A stretch of 64,000 bases of DNA from Paenibacillus sp. FSL H7-0331 (GTDB lineage: Bacteria > Bacillota > Bacilli > Paenibacillales > NBRC-103111). Position numbers and translations under genes: made by a program. The number at the start of each line of letters is the position of its first letter. Within the stretch, counting starts at the first letter, position 1. This document shows positions 55,428-64,000 of the stretch, piece by piece. The stretch spans positions 186,001-250,000 of the forward strand of contig NZ_MRTH01000003.1 of the NCBI RefSeq assembly GCF_001956045.1, read 5' to 3'. The notes under the pieces are model-generated. The model worked only from the letters and a program-made list of their open reading frames with translations, was not told the DNA's origin and made no database searches.

Positions 55428-56036
55428 ATGGAAAAAGCCAATGATCTGAGAGTTATACGAACCAAAAAGCTGATCGAAGATGCCTTTCTGACCATTATGG
55501 AAGAGCAAGGGTCCGAGGGTGTGACAGTCAGGAGCTTATCGCAAAAGGCGGGGATCAATAGAGGAACCTTTTATTTGCACTATCAGGATATTTACGATTT
55601 GATGGAAAAGTTGGAGGATAGCCTGATCGAGGGAATGAATAGCCTTTCCCATCAAGAAGATCCAAGAGATCTCATGAGTCTTGACACTGATAATGAACCT
55701 TTCCCCATGATCATGTCCTTCTTTGATTATTTGAACTCCAACCCACGCATGTTCAAACTCGTGTTTGATCCCCAAGTGCCGAGTTTCGGCCGTAAGCTGA
55801 CTTCCTTGCTGCATGACCGGATGTATGCCAAGATCCCGCAGGAACTGATTGATTCCCACACACAAACGATGCCGCCTGAATATCTTATTGCTTATTTTAG
55901 CTCTGCCTATTTCGGAATTATTCACCATTGGTTTGCATCGGGAATGGAACTTCCCCCACGGGAAATGGCATTGATGATAACTCGGTTGATTCGACATGGC
56001 CCCTTGGTAACGGCGCTGCAGGGGTTTGAGAAGTAG
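55428..56036 (+). CDS. TetR-family regulator
   Basis: 202 residues from the ATG at 55428 with GGAAGGA upstream. The helix-turn-helix is TVRSLSQKAGINRGTFYLHY followed by QDIYDLM. The C-terminal domain (HQEDPRDLM..., FFDYLNSNPRMFKLVFD) resembles the TetR_C_7 type found in DhaS-like regulators. It is transcribed away from the SDR gene, and two 19-bp inverted repeats lie between them, so it probably controls that gene and itself. Confidence 0.9.
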   Translation: MEKANDLRVIRTKKLIEDAFLTIMEEQGSEGVTVRSLSQKAGINRGTFYLHYQDIYDLMEKLEDSLIEGMNSLSHQEDPRDLMSLDTDNEPFPMIMSFFDYLNSNPRMFKLVFDPQVPSFGRKLTSLLHDRMYAKIPQELIDSHTQTMPPEYLIAYFSSAYFGIIHHWFASGMELPPREMALMITRLIRHGPLVTALQGFEK

Positions 56037-56134
56037 AGAACACGATACTTTTGAATTGACAGTTTACTGATTTGAAAATATAATCAATAATAGGAATAAC
56101 GTTTTAGCAAACTATTAGAAAGAAGGATACTTAT

Positions 56135-57094
56135 ATGGAGCAGCCTGCAAATCTTATCGTTGACGGTGTCTGGCCGACTATGGTTACCCCTTTTACGGAG
56201 TCAAATGAAATCGATTTCAAAGCGTTGGAAAAGCTTATTGAATGGTATATTGCCAAAGGGGTTGACGGCTTATTCGCCGTGTGTCAGTCAAGTGAAATGT
56301 TCAAGCTCTCTCTGGAGGAGAGAGTGCAGCTAGCCGGATTCGTCAAGAAGCAGGCAGCTGGCAGAGTGCCGGTGATCGCTTCCGGTCATATATCCGATTC
56401 CATTCAGGATCAGATCGAGGAAATTAAAGCGATTTCCGCGGTGGGAATCGATGCTTTTGTAATGGTGAGCAACCGACTGGCAGCACAGGATGAGTCGGAT
56501 GACGTATGGAAGCGTAATGCGGAGATTATATTGGCGGCTGTGCCTGATGTAGCGTTTGGCATTTACGAATGTCCGTTTCCTTACAAAAGATTGATGTCGA
56601 CCGAATTGCTTGCCTGGTGCGCATCAACTGGGAGATTTTTGTTCCTGAAGGATACCTGCTGCGACGTGGAGCAAATTCAAGCTAAATTAGATGCAGTTAA
56701 AGGAAGTCAGCTCAAAATTTTCAATGCGAATTCAGCAACTTTGCTGGAAACTCTAAAGATCGGCGCAGCAGGTTTTAGCGGGATTATGGCGAATTTTCAT
56801 CCGGATCTGTATGCATGGTTGTTTAACAATTGGAACAAGGACACGGACAAAGCGGCTCTGGTTCAGAGCTATCTGGGAGTTTCCTCGATGATTGAGCATC
56901 AGTTGTATCCATTGAATGCCAAATACTACTTGCAGCAGCAGGGGCTGGGCTTTACGCTTCAATGCCGTGCGAGGAATCAGGAAGATTTTATAACGAAAGA
57001 ACGACTTGTTATGGACCAGATGCAGCAGCTGGATCAGTGGTTAGGCTTATTCGTGAACGGGCAGGCTGCTGTTGCGAATTCTATAGCGAAGTAG
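56135..57094 (+). CDS. DapA/NanA-superfamily aldolase
   Basis: 319 residues, TIM barrel of the dihydrodipicolinate synthase/N-acetylneuraminate lyase superfamily. It opens GVWPTMVTPFTE. The Schiff-base Lys is K172 in FLKDTCCD and the conserved Tyr is Y144 in FGIYECPFPYK. The loop that reads GTTGE or similar in DHDPS is CQSSEMFKLS, so it is not a lysine-pathway enzyme; a keto-sugar-acid aldolase or dehydratase role is more likely. AGAAGGA precedes the ATG. It is single and faces a convergent LacI regulator gene. Confidence 0.87.
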   Translation: MEQPANLIVDGVWPTMVTPFTESNEIDFKALEKLIEWYIAKGVDGLFAVCQSSEMFKLSLEERVQLAGFVKKQAAGRVPVIASGHISDSIQDQIEEIKAISAVGIDAFVMVSNRLAAQDESDDVWKRNAEIILAAVPDVAFGIYECPFPYKRLMSTELLAWCASTGRFLFLKDTCCDVEQIQAKLDAVKGSQLKIFNANSATLLETLKIGAAGFSGIMANFHPDLYAWLFNNWNKDTDKAALVQSYLGVSSMIEHQLYPLNAKYYLQQQGLGFTLQCRARNQEDFITKERLVMDQMQQLDQWLGLFVNGQAAVANSIAK

Positions 57095-57149
57095 GCTGAG
57101 TAGGGCAGCAATCATTCTTAATCCAAGGAAATCCCATAATCGAAAAAAA

Positions 57150-57187
57150 CAAACAGCAGAACCGTCGATGACGGAACTGCTGTTTTT
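57150..57187. terminator. Bidirectional terminator between the aldolase and LacI genes
   Basis: AAACAGCAG(AA)CCGTC and GACGG(AA)CTGCTGTTT pair on both strands with A and T tracts outside. Confidence 0.85.
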
Positions 57188-57237
57188 GTCTTGTAACCAA
57201 CCATCAGGAACATTTGGCAAGTTGCTTGAGCAGTTGC

Positions 57238-58272
57238 CTAACGGCTGTTAAATTCTCCACAGGATTGCCTGATGACCAGATGAGGCTCGAACATACGTGC
57301 GGCGGGTGGAACAACCTGATGATGCAGGACATCGACGATCATCTGAAAGCAAGCCTTGGCCATCTCCTCGACCGGAAAATGAATCGTGGTTAATGGAGGA
57401 ACGGTGAAGCGGGCGATTTCATTGTCATCGTGTCCAACAAGCTCCATATCCTCAGGAACGCCTATTCCTGCTTCTCGCAGGGCTGCAAGTACACCAACAG
57501 CCATTTGATCACTAAGTACGAATAAAGCTGTAGGTCGATCTTCAGAAGCCTGGAGCAGTGCTTGTGCCGCCTGATAGCCGCCTTCCTCCGAGAACTCCCC
57601 TTCCGTAATGTGGACAGGATTAATCGAAAGTCCAAGAGCCGCTGCCTTATCAACAAACCCCTGCTTACGGTACTGGATGGCTCTGGATGATACTCTCGGA
57701 ACGATGACACCTGCATGAGTGTGACCTCTGCTTGTAAACAAACGGGCAACCTCCTGCCCTGTATGCTCATTATCTACATTAATCGTACAAAATTTATCGG
57801 AATACCGCTGATACAGCACAACAGGAACCAGAAGCGGTGTCGTTTGCAGAAAGGCCTCATCCTCATCCGTAGCATTCGCAATAATCGCTCCATTGAAGCG
57901 GGTACCGGTGACAAGGCTTTTGACGTCTTGAATCCGGCCTCCGACATAAGGTTGAACTAACAGCTCATACTCGGTTTCCTGCGCGTGCAGACTCTCCTGA
58001 ATACCTTTTAAATATCGACCGATCAGTGAAGCGCGTGTATCCATGGTCCAAAATAAGGCAATGATCGGAGCGACCGTTTCTCCACCACTGCGCAGACGAC
58101 GAGCCGAAATATTAGGACTGTAGTTAAGCGCCCGGGCTGCTTCCAAAATCCGTTGTTGGGTTGCTGCCGAGATCCGAAGTGCGGTTCCCTTTCCATTCAA
58201 AACGAGTGAAGCCGTGCCTTGGGAAACCTGTGCAAGCTTGGCTATATCTTTAATACTGGACAGTGTGCTCAC
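57238..58272 (-). CDS. LacI-family transcriptional regulator
   Basis: 344 residues. The N-terminal helix-turn-helix is IKDIAKLAQVSQGTASLVLN, and the hinge helix is NYSPNISARRLRSG. The periplasmic-binding-protein-like domain follows (SDQMAVGVLAALREAGIGVP, VGHDDNEIARFTVPPLTTIH). It should respond to a sugar or sugar derivative. The start is GTG at 58272; no better start is in frame. The convergent aldolase gene and the DUF2294 gene upstream are its neighbours; the target is not evident. Confidence 0.92.
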   Translation of the reverse strand: MSTLSSIKDIAKLAQVSQGTASLVLNGKGTALRISAATQQRILEAARALNYSPNISARRLRSGGETVAPIIALFWTMDTRASLIGRYLKGIQESLHAQETEYELLVQPYVGGRIQDVKSLVTGTRFNGAIIANATDEDEAFLQTTPLLVPVVLYQRYSDKFCTINVDNEHTGQEVARLFTSRGHTHAGVIVPRVSSRAIQYRKQGFVDKAAALGLSINPVHITEGEFSEEGGYQAAQALLQASEDRPTALFVLSDQMAVGVLAALREAGIGVPEDMELVGHDDNEIARFTVPPLTTIHFPVEEMAKACFQMIVDVLHHQVVPPAARMFEPHLVIRQSCGEFNSR

Positions 58273-58389
58273 CTCTATTCACTGTAATACTTATTATTCG
58301 TATTATAGCTTAATTTGCTTAGGGATTGAACTCTGTACAGTACCATGATAAAATTTGCTTCATAGACCCGAAAATGAGGGATCCTCGGT

Positions 58390-58752
58390 ATGAATAAGAA
58401 GGAAGCAGAATTCAGCAATTTAGTGAAAGCGTTTCGAAAACGACATATGGGTAAAGGACCGCGTGAAATCCGGACCACCTTTTGCAAGCAGTGGGCAATT
58501 TGTGAGATGGAAGGCAACTTGTCCCCGGTGGAAAAGTTCATCGCCACAGGAACGGATGGTAAGCAGGTATTGCGCACAGCGCGTACCGAAATGGTGAAAG
58601 ATATTTATCGCAATCACCCGCCGATAGAAATGGAACAACTGCTAGGGGCCAAATTTGTCGAGCTGTTCGTAGATATCGATCTGGAAAAGGATTTTGGGAT
58701 GTCGATATTTGTGTTCGATCAGGATATTGAAAGCAAGTTTTCATTAAAATAA
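58390..58752 (+). CDS. DUF2294 / MpsC-like protein
   Basis: 120 residues. It matches the DUF2294 family (YbcI of Bacillus, now called MpsC-like) by FRKRHMGKGPREIRTTFCKQ, EKFIATGTDGKQVLRTARTE and GAKFVELFVDIDLEKDFGMS. MpsC-type proteins have been linked to the MpsAB bicarbonate/membrane-potential system, but the biochemical role is open. The ATG has a weak site. It lies upstream of the FDH-like genes, separated by a structured leader. Confidence 0.85.
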   Translation: MNKKEAEFSNLVKAFRKRHMGKGPREIRTTFCKQWAICEMEGNLSPVEKFIATGTDGKQVLRTARTEMVKDIYRNHPPIEMEQLLGAKFVELFVDIDLEKDFGMSIFVFDQDIESKFSLK

Positions 58753-58781
58753 ATAGTTGAAATCGTCATAATTGCATACAT

Positions 58782-58886
58782 GTGCCGTTGGCACTTGGCA
58801 GCGATCCTGCTCAAGACTAACAGCCGCATCAGAACCTTTATTTTTTGTACCAACAAAAAACAGAGGGACTGCTGCGGCTTTTTTTG
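58782..58886 (+). promoter_or_regulatory. Structured leader/attenuator upstream of the FDH-like gene
   Basis: Three successive stem-loops occur: GTGCC-GTT-GGCAC (58782-58794); CTTG.CAG...CTG..CAAG (58794-58815); and a long hairpin, AGCCGCA (58822) pairing with TGCGGCT (58873-58879), with the inner perfect stem TTTTTTGT-ACCA-ACAAAAAA. The last ends in seven T, i.e. an intrinsic terminator 54 bp before the TTG start. No clear promoter follows it, so read-through control of the FDH gene is possible. It does not match the Moco, TPP, SAM or fluoride riboswitch patterns I know. Confidence 0.55.
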
Positions 58887-58939
58887 TGAATGTATTGGCT
58901 TTGCTGATCATTCTGAATGAAATCAAGGAGGTAATCAGG

Positions 58940-61291
58940 TTGGGTAAAACACAACATACGGGACCCATTAAGCTCCCCAAACGACTGGATCCGAAGCTGT
59001 GGGTGAGTAAAGTTCCCTTCGGATTAGGGCAAGTCAAACCACATCATATTAAAGAATCATTGAAGATTGCCTGGGAGAATAAAGATCAACTGCCATATGC
59101 CTATCGAATATTGACACAAGGTGTGTGTGATGGCTGTGCACTCGGTGTATCCGGACTGTATGACAGGACGCTTGCAGGGCCGCATGTATGTACGACCCGT
59201 CTTAACGTTCTGCGTCTTAATACGATGCCGGAGATCAAACCGGAGGTACTGCACCAGGATATTGCAGAGCTGCGGACTATGGACAGTGCAGCCCTACGCA
59301 AGCTGGGGCGAATTCCGTATCCGCTGATACGCAGGCCTGGGGAGAACAGATTTTCCAGACTTCCATGGGATGAGGCCCTAGAGCTGATCGCCACAAAAAT
59401 TCGAGCTATCGATCCTAAGCAGCTTGCTTTTTATTTGACAGGACGAGGCATCACTAATGAGTCCTATTACGCTGCAGGCAAGGTTGCACGCTTGCTGGGA
59501 ACGAATCATATAGACAACGCCTCCAGAATCTGCCACTCACCTTCCAAAACAGCGCTCAAGCGTTCCGTCGGAATCGGGGCTTCCAGCTGTAATTATAAGG
59601 ATTGGATTGGTACTGATGTGCTCGTGTTCTGGGGCAGTGTAGCCGCTAACAATCAACCGGTATCGACCAAATATATGTACGCGGCCAAGCGCAAAGGCAC
59701 CCGGATTATCGTCATTAACCCATATCATGAGCCGTCGATGGATCAATATTGGATCCCTTCTATCCCAGAGTCTGCGTTATTTGGTACCAAGCTGACCGAT
59801 GACTTTTATCAGGTTCATATTGGTGGGGATATCGCTTTTATGAACGGTGTGATGAAGCACTGGTTTGAGATGGAAGAAGCGAGTCCAGGCTCTGCGGTAG
59901 ATCATGCCTTCATTCAAGCGCATACGAACGGTTATGAACAGCTGAAGGCTCATGTCAGGGAGCAGGATTGGGAGCTGCTGGAACGCTCATCAGGACTGAG
60001 CCGTGAACGCATGCTGGAATTTGCCCGTTTGCTGGCTGCGGCGAAATCAGCTGTATTCGTTTGGAGTATGGGGCTGACGCAGCATCGTTTTGGTACGGAC
60101 AACATTTCACAGGTGGCGAATTTGGCCTTGCTGCGAGGATTTCTGGGCCGTGAGTTTTGCGGGTTGATGCCCATCCGCGGACACAGCGGGGTACAGGGAT
60201 CAGGAGAAATGGGTGCAGATCCGTTCAGCCTGCCTGGCGGCGAATTCAGTGCGGATGGTATTGCACGTATGGAACGGGTATGGGGCTTCGAGCTGCCCAA
60301 ATGGCAGGGGGATATTGTCGGAGTCTCGTTGGAGAATTCGATGCTTCCTGATGACCACGAGCGTAAGCTGAAGCTCTTCTATACGTCAGGAGGAAATTTT
60401 CTGGAAACGATGCCTGACCCCGATTTCGTTCGCGAATGTTTGGAAAATGTCGATATTCGGGTGCATCAGGACATTGTGTTGAATACGTCTACGCTTGCTG
60501 AAGCGAGGGAGGCCGTGATCGTATTGCCTGCGATGACTCGCTATGAGCAGCCTGGAGGTGGAACCTCGACATCCACAGAGCGGATGGTCTATTATTCACC
60601 GGAAATCAAAGGGCCGAGAGTCAGTGAGGCACGTGCGGAGTGGGCCATCTATGCTGAGCTTGCAGCCAGAGTAAATCCAGAGTATGAACGATTGGTCGCT
60701 TTTCGCAATGCAGAGGATATTCGACGTGAAATTGCTGCTGCCGCTACGTATTATGATGGTATTCAGCATTTATCCGAGCGTGGCGATGTATTTCAATGGG
60801 GCGGCGCCTGGCTTTGCGAGGATGGAGTGTGCCCGACGTCGGATGGCCGCGGCAATCTGATCCCCATCGAACAACCTGAGCTTCGTAAGCCGGAAGGGCA
60901 TTTCCGTGTCACCACCCGCCGCGGTAAGCAGTTTAATTCGATGATCTATAGTGCCACCGATCCTTTTAATGGAGCCGACCGTTACGATGTGCTGATCAAT
61001 CCGCAGGATGCCGAAGCGCTGCAGCTTAAAGCGGGTGATGCTATCGTAGTATATAACCAATACGGATTGCTTCATGGGCGGGCGAAGCCGGTTCCGATTC
61101 AACAAGGTAATATTGAGGTTCATTGGCCTGAAGGCAACAGCCTGATTCCCAAAGGTGTCTATGAAGCTCACGCAGGCATACCTGAATATAATACAGCTGC
61201 GGTTGTAGAAAAGGCGGAAACGTTTCATGCCCTTAAAGACACCAAATACGTGGAAAAACGAGTGATGGAGCTGGAAACGGAAATGGGGTGA
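58940..61291 (+). CDS. FdhF/YdeP-type molybdopterin oxidoreductase
   Basis: 783 residues from the TTG at 58940, preceded by AAGGAGG; the open frame to 58772 runs through the terminator hairpin and is rejected. It is a molybdopterin bis-MGD enzyme of the YdeP / formate dehydrogenase alpha family (RLPWDEALELIATKI, FYLTGRGITNESYY, GLMPIRGHSGVQGSGEMGAD, C-terminal RRGKQFNSMIYSATDPFNGA). Cys are found in GVCDGCALGV, but the complete CxxCxxxC iron-sulfur pattern of NAD-linked FDH is not seen. ICHSPS holds a Cys at the likely metal-site position. It is followed 6 bp later by fdhD, which supports a formate-dehydrogenase-like enzyme. Confidence 0.88.
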   Translation: MGKTQHTGPIKLPKRLDPKLWVSKVPFGLGQVKPHHIKESLKIAWENKDQLPYAYRILTQGVCDGCALGVSGLYDRTLAGPHVCTTRLNVLRLNTMPEIKPEVLHQDIAELRTMDSAALRKLGRIPYPLIRRPGENRFSRLPWDEALELIATKIRAIDPKQLAFYLTGRGITNESYYAAGKVARLLGTNHIDNASRICHSPSKTALKRSVGIGASSCNYKDWIGTDVLVFWGSVAANNQPVSTKYMYAAKRKGTRIIVINPYHEPSMDQYWIPSIPESALFGTKLTDDFYQVHIGGDIAFMNGVMKHWFEMEEASPGSAVDHAFIQAHTNGYEQLKAHVREQDWELLERSSGLSRERMLEFARLLAAAKSAVFVWSMGLTQHRFGTDNISQVANLALLRGFLGREFCGLMPIRGHSGVQGSGEMGADPFSLPGGEFSADGIARMERVWGFELPKWQGDIVGVSLENSMLPDDHERKLKLFYTSGGNFLETMPDPDFVRECLENVDIRVHQDIVLNTSTLAEAREAVIVLPAMTRYEQPGGGTSTSTERMVYYSPEIKGPRVSEARAEWAIYAELAARVNPEYERLVAFRNAEDIRREIAAAATYYDGIQHLSERGDVFQWGGAWLCEDGVCPTSDGRGNLIPIEQPELRKPEGHFRVTTRRGKQFNSMIYSATDPFNGADRYDVLINPQDAEALQLKAGDAIVVYNQYGLLHGRAKPVPIQQGNIEVHWPEGNSLIPKGVYEAHAGIPEYNTAAVVEKAETFHALKDTKYVEKRVMELETEMG

Positions 61292-61297
61292 AGTCGA

Positions 61298-62134
61298 ATG
61301 GGAATGGACTTTATGGATGATTTTCCAATAGAACAACCAGTAACGGCCACATGGCGTATACTGAAGTATTCCGATGGTCAATTTAACGAGCGGGAAGACG
61401 TAGTGGCTTCTGAATATCCGCTTACTGTTCGAATAGACGGGGAGGAGTTTGCCACCATCGTATGCAGTCCTTCGGATCTGGAGGATATGGCGATTGGCTT
61501 TCTTGCCTCTGAGGGGGTTATTCGCGTCATTGAGGACATCCGAACCTTAAAGCTGAATGTGGAGCGCGGTTTTGTGGATGTTGAGCTCATGGTTAAGCAA
61601 AACACCAGCAAGGATTCGTATAACAAGAGATTCATTGGCTCTTGCTGCGGGAAGAGCCGGCAGTTTTATTTTCATAATGATGCGAGAACAGCCAAAACGA
61701 TTCCATTACGGACCCGTATTAGTGCTGTACGCTGTCTGGAGCTGATGAATCAGCTTCAGCAAGCTTCCGCTGAGTTTCATCATACCGGAGGCGTGCATAA
61801 TGCGGCTCTATGCAGTGCTGACAGCGCTGGAGCGCCTGTCTCACTTGTTCGTTCAGATATAGGCAGACATAATGCACTGGATAAAATTTTTGGACAATGC
61901 ATCAGACATCGCATCCCACTTCAGGGGAAGGTTATTGTATTTAGTGGAAGAGTATCTTCCGAGGTGCTGCTCAAGGTAGCCAAGATTGGTGTAGGTATAC
62001 TGCTGTCCAAGTCGGCACCGACAGGGTTGGCGCTTGAGCTTGCTCATGACCTTGGTATTGCGGTAATCGGTTTTATTCGTGGACAGTCCTTTAACGTGTA
62101 TACCCATTCGGAACGCTTGGAAATCGATAATTAA
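61298..62134 (+). CDS. fdhD: Formate dehydrogenase accessory sulfurtransferase FdhD
   Basis: 278 residues, normal length. It has EYPLTVRIDGEEFATIVCSP, the Cys pair GSCCGKSR in place of the usual CGxCG loop, TGGVHNAALCS and RSDIGRHNALDKIFG, and the C-terminal GFIRGQSFNVYTHSERL. FdhD moves sulfur from a desulfurase to the Mo-bis-MGD cofactor of formate dehydrogenases. It lies directly after the FDH-like gene and should be cotranscribed with it. Confidence 0.95.
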   Translation: MGMDFMDDFPIEQPVTATWRILKYSDGQFNEREDVVASEYPLTVRIDGEEFATIVCSPSDLEDMAIGFLASEGVIRVIEDIRTLKLNVERGFVDVELMVKQNTSKDSYNKRFIGSCCGKSRQFYFHNDARTAKTIPLRTRISAVRCLELMNQLQQASAEFHHTGGVHNAALCSADSAGAPVSLVRSDIGRHNALDKIFGQCIRHRIPLQGKVIVFSGRVSSEVLLKVAKIGVGILLSKSAPTGLALELAHDLGIAVIGFIRGQSFNVYTHSERLEIDN

Positions 62135-62336
62135 ATTTCCTTTAGCGAAAAAAATGATGTGTTCGGTGTCAAGGTCAAGATATGTTGATTAATTGAAAAA
62201 ATCGACAAGAAATGTCCTGAAACGATTATATATTTACTGTAAAATTAAACATAGGCGATGAGCTTTAATCGGATCCTGCATTCTCGGGGGTTCCTTCCGT
62301 CTTCTTGTGATAAACATACCCTAAGGAGGTATTGTA

Positions 62337-63104
62337 ATGACCGCATTTGGTTGGTGCATGCAGATCGAGCATGCTGAGGAGCTTCAAAGATATGGTTATG
62401 ATTATATTGAATGTTCGATTGCTCCCTTGTTGAGTCAGGATGATGAGGCTTTCAAGAAAGCGTTACCTTTGTATATCAATAGCCCACTTCCGGTCAAAGC
62501 CTGGAATGTGTTATTTCCCGGAGATATTAAAGTCGTAGGTCCAGAAGCTAATGAAACCATTATCACGAATTATTTGGCCAGAGCCGTAGATACAATGTTT
62601 CAAGCAGGATCGTCCATTTTTGTATTTGGAAGTGGAAGATCACGCAGCATTCCAGAGGGGTGGGAGCATGCGCGTGCGGAGGAGCAGTTATTAAGGCTGC
62701 TAAGGATCATTGCAGAGCAGGTTAAGGGAACTAATCTTACGCTGGCAATCGAGCCTCTAAACACCAAGGAATCGAATGTGATCACGAGTGTAGCTGAAGG
62801 TGTGCATTATGCCAAGCAAATTAATGATCCCGCTATTCGTGTATTGGCTGATTTTTATCATATGGATGAAGAATCTGAGCCATTGGAAACCATTGTCGCT
62901 CATAAGGATTGGCTGTCCCATATTCATATTGCCGACACGGGACGTCTGTCTCCCGGAACAGGTCAATATCCGTATGAACGCTTTGTGGCGCAATTGAAGG
63001 CTGCAGGCTATAACGGCATGGTGTCGGCAGAATGTACGGTCAAGGATCGCGCCCAAGAGCTGCCGGCTTCCCTAAGCTTTATGAAAGAGCAGTGGTCGAA
63101 ATAA
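62337..63104 (+). CDS. Sugar phosphate isomerase/epimerase family protein
   Basis: 255 residues, xylose-isomerase-like TIM barrel (AP endonuclease family 2 fold). Visible elements: YDYIECSIAPLL, LAIEPLNTKESNVITS (metal Glu), LADFYHMDEE, SHIHIADTGRLSPG and SAECTV (second Glu). These match hydroxypyruvate isomerase- or tagatose epimerase-like proteins; the substrate is unknown. AAGGAGG precedes the ATG. It stands alone, and a bidirectional terminator follows. Confidence 0.88.
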   Translation: MTAFGWCMQIEHAEELQRYGYDYIECSIAPLLSQDDEAFKKALPLYINSPLPVKAWNVLFPGDIKVVGPEANETIITNYLARAVDTMFQAGSSIFVFGSGRSRSIPEGWEHARAEEQLLRLLRIIAEQVKGTNLTLAIEPLNTKESNVITSVAEGVHYAKQINDPAIRVLADFYHMDEESEPLETIVAHKDWLSHIHIADTGRLSPGTGQYPYERFVAQLKAAGYNGMVSAECTVKDRAQELPASLSFMKEQWSK

Positions 63105-63134
63105 ACGAATCCAAACTTCCATATAATAGCTACA

Positions 63135-63174
63135 AAAAAGAAGTCATCGTTGTGATCAACGGTGGCTTCTTTTT
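63135..63174. terminator. Bidirectional terminator between isomerase and histidine kinase genes
   Basis: AAAAAGAAG(T)CA(T)CGTTG and CAACG(G)TG(G)CTTCTTTTT form a long stem with two G-T-type mismatches. Confidence 0.8.
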
Positions 63175-63189
63175 ATATTCTTTTTGATT

Positions 63190-64000
63190 TTAGGATTTAC
63201 TTAACCAAACGCGCATAACAGAAAATAATTGCTCTAAATTGATCGGTTTACTAATATAATCGGAGGCGCCAGCTTCCAGACATTTTTCACGATCATATTT
63301 CATCGCTTTGGCTGTGAGCGCAATAATAGGCATCTCATTCAGCTGCTCATCCCGACGAATATGTCTCATCGTCTGGTACCCATCCATCTCCGGCATCATA
63401 ATGTCCATCAAGACAATGTCAATCTCCTTATGGAGATCCAGCATATCCAGACACTGCCTTCCATTATGAGCCGTGAATACACGCATACCCTGCATTTCGA
63501 GGGCCTTGGTCAAAGCGAATATATTTCTGACGTCATCGTCCACGACCAGTACCTGCTTACCGCCAAAAATCGATTGATGGATCACGGCAGGCTTGGTCTC
63601 AGGAATGATCAGGTTATCGATAGCCGGGGCTTCAGAAGGAGCCTCAGACAGCTCCAAGGCGCTAACGGCAGTAGCCGAGGATTCAGCATACATCGTAACC
63701 ATCTCCATCGATGAAGGATTGTGAAGGCAAGGTATATAGAGTGTAAATGTACTTCCTTTACCTTCTTCACTTTCCAAAGCGATACGGCCACCAAGTAAAT
63801 TTGCAAATTCACGGGATATCGACAAGCCGAGTCCGGTTCCCCCATATTTGCGTTCTGTTTTCCCGTCAACCTGCTGGAACGCTTCAAAAATCAGCATACG
63901 TTTGTTAACAGGAATACCGATGCCTGTATCCGATACCGAAAAGGCAATGACATTGGCTCTGCTTGCATCCGGCAGCGCAATATTGGCTTCAAGCGGATCT
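63190..64000 (-). CDS. Hybrid sensor histidine kinase, C-terminal part (gene runs off the right edge)
   Basis: The frame is open to the window end, giving about 269 residues. It holds the end of an HATPase domain ([40 protein letters not shown]) and then, after a linker, a receiver domain: [19 protein letters not shown], phospho-acceptor Asp in [20 protein letters not shown], and SKPINLEQL. The linker-receiver wording is typical of the large multi-domain (HAMP-GAF) hybrid kinases of Paenibacillus. The sensor region lies outside the window. Confidence 0.92.
   Translation of the reverse strand, partial: DPLEANIALPDASRANVIAFSVSDTGIGIPVNKRMLIFEAFQQVDGKTERKYGGTGLGLSISREFANLLGGRIALESEEGKGSTFTLYIPCLHNPSSMEMVTMYAESSATAVSALELSEAPSEAPAIDNLIIPETKPAVIHQSIFGGKQVLVVDDDVRNIFALTKALEMQGMRVFTAHNGRQCLDMLDLHKEIDIVLMDIMMPEMDGYQTMRHIRRDEQLNEMPIIALTAKAMKYDREKCLEAGASDYISKPINLEQLFSVMRVWLSKS

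Noticed and set aside
58772..58939. N-terminal extension of the FDH-like protein
   Set aside because: The extension is encoded by the hairpin and T tract of a terminator; AAGGAGG before TTG 58940 fixes the start.
58753..58940. Moco riboswitch
   Set aside because: The helices and conserved loop bases of the known Moco motif are not present; only generic hairpins and a terminator can be shown.

Overview
The window looks like a chromosomal segment of a spore-forming Paenibacillus, probably near the P. polymyxa group. The evidence is the order polA-mutM-ytaF-coaE-lytic transglycosylase-ssp-nrdR, an alpha/beta-type spore protein, a YtaF sporulation membrane protein, many TTG starts with strong Shine-Dalgarno sequences, SLH-domain surface enzymes, and YesM/YesN plus LplABC-type sugar systems. 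Genus and group are inferred from gene content; no search was possible.

Left part (1-14.2 kb): end of phoU, an EAL-CBS-GGDEF cyclic-di-GMP protein, a HAD hydrolase, the polA-mutM pair, ytaF, a 43-bp tandem palindromic repeat in front of coaE, a transglycosylase overlapping coaE, a SASP gene, nrdR, an isolated tRNA-Ala(GGC), a large MalT-like LuxR regulator and a quinone-oxidoreductase-like dehydrogenase.

Middle-left (14.2-32.2 kb): accessory and regulatory genes. These include an Rpn/PD-(D/E)XK protein; an HxlR regulator in operon with a DsbA-fold protein resembling SpxH/YjbH; MerR, TetR and LysR regulators; two MFS exporters; small hypothetical genes; a methyltransferase; a TagA-like glycosyltransferase; a Gfo/Idh/MocA dehydrogenase; and the sulfite reductase operon cysJI. 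The TetR gene and the 14-TM exporter after it share the inverted repeat GACT-N4-AGTC in their promoters.

Centre (32.2-50.5 kb): a visibly more G/C-rich polysaccharide-utilisation island. It starts after a large imperfect hairpin repeat and a remnant of a GH38 alpha-mannosidase. It then carries two secreted multidomain GH43 enzymes, an LplB-LplC-lipoprotein ABC importer and a YesM/YesN two-component pair. The first GH43 gene has a decayed C-terminus (frameshifts, internal stops, an SLH stump); the second keeps its SLH anchor. A 51-bp element holding a 17-bp palindrome lies upstream of both the first GH43 gene and the importer, which suggests common control, most simply by the YesN-type regulator. 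The likely model is surface cleavage of an arabinose- or xylose-containing polysaccharide, uptake of oligosaccharides by the importer, and induction through YesMN.

Right part (50.5-64 kb): htpG with a good sigma-A promoter and a CIRCE operator; a cytochrome P450 abutting a convergent SDR gene, with a divergent TetR regulator; a DHDPS-family aldolase and a convergent LacI regulator; a DUF2294 (MpsC-like) gene followed by a structured leader/terminator, a YdeP/FdhF-type molybdopterin oxidoreductase and fdhD; a sugar isomerase/epimerase-like protein; and the 3' part of a hybrid histidine kinase running off the window. I saw no CRISPR array, phage, intact transposon or classical riboswitch.
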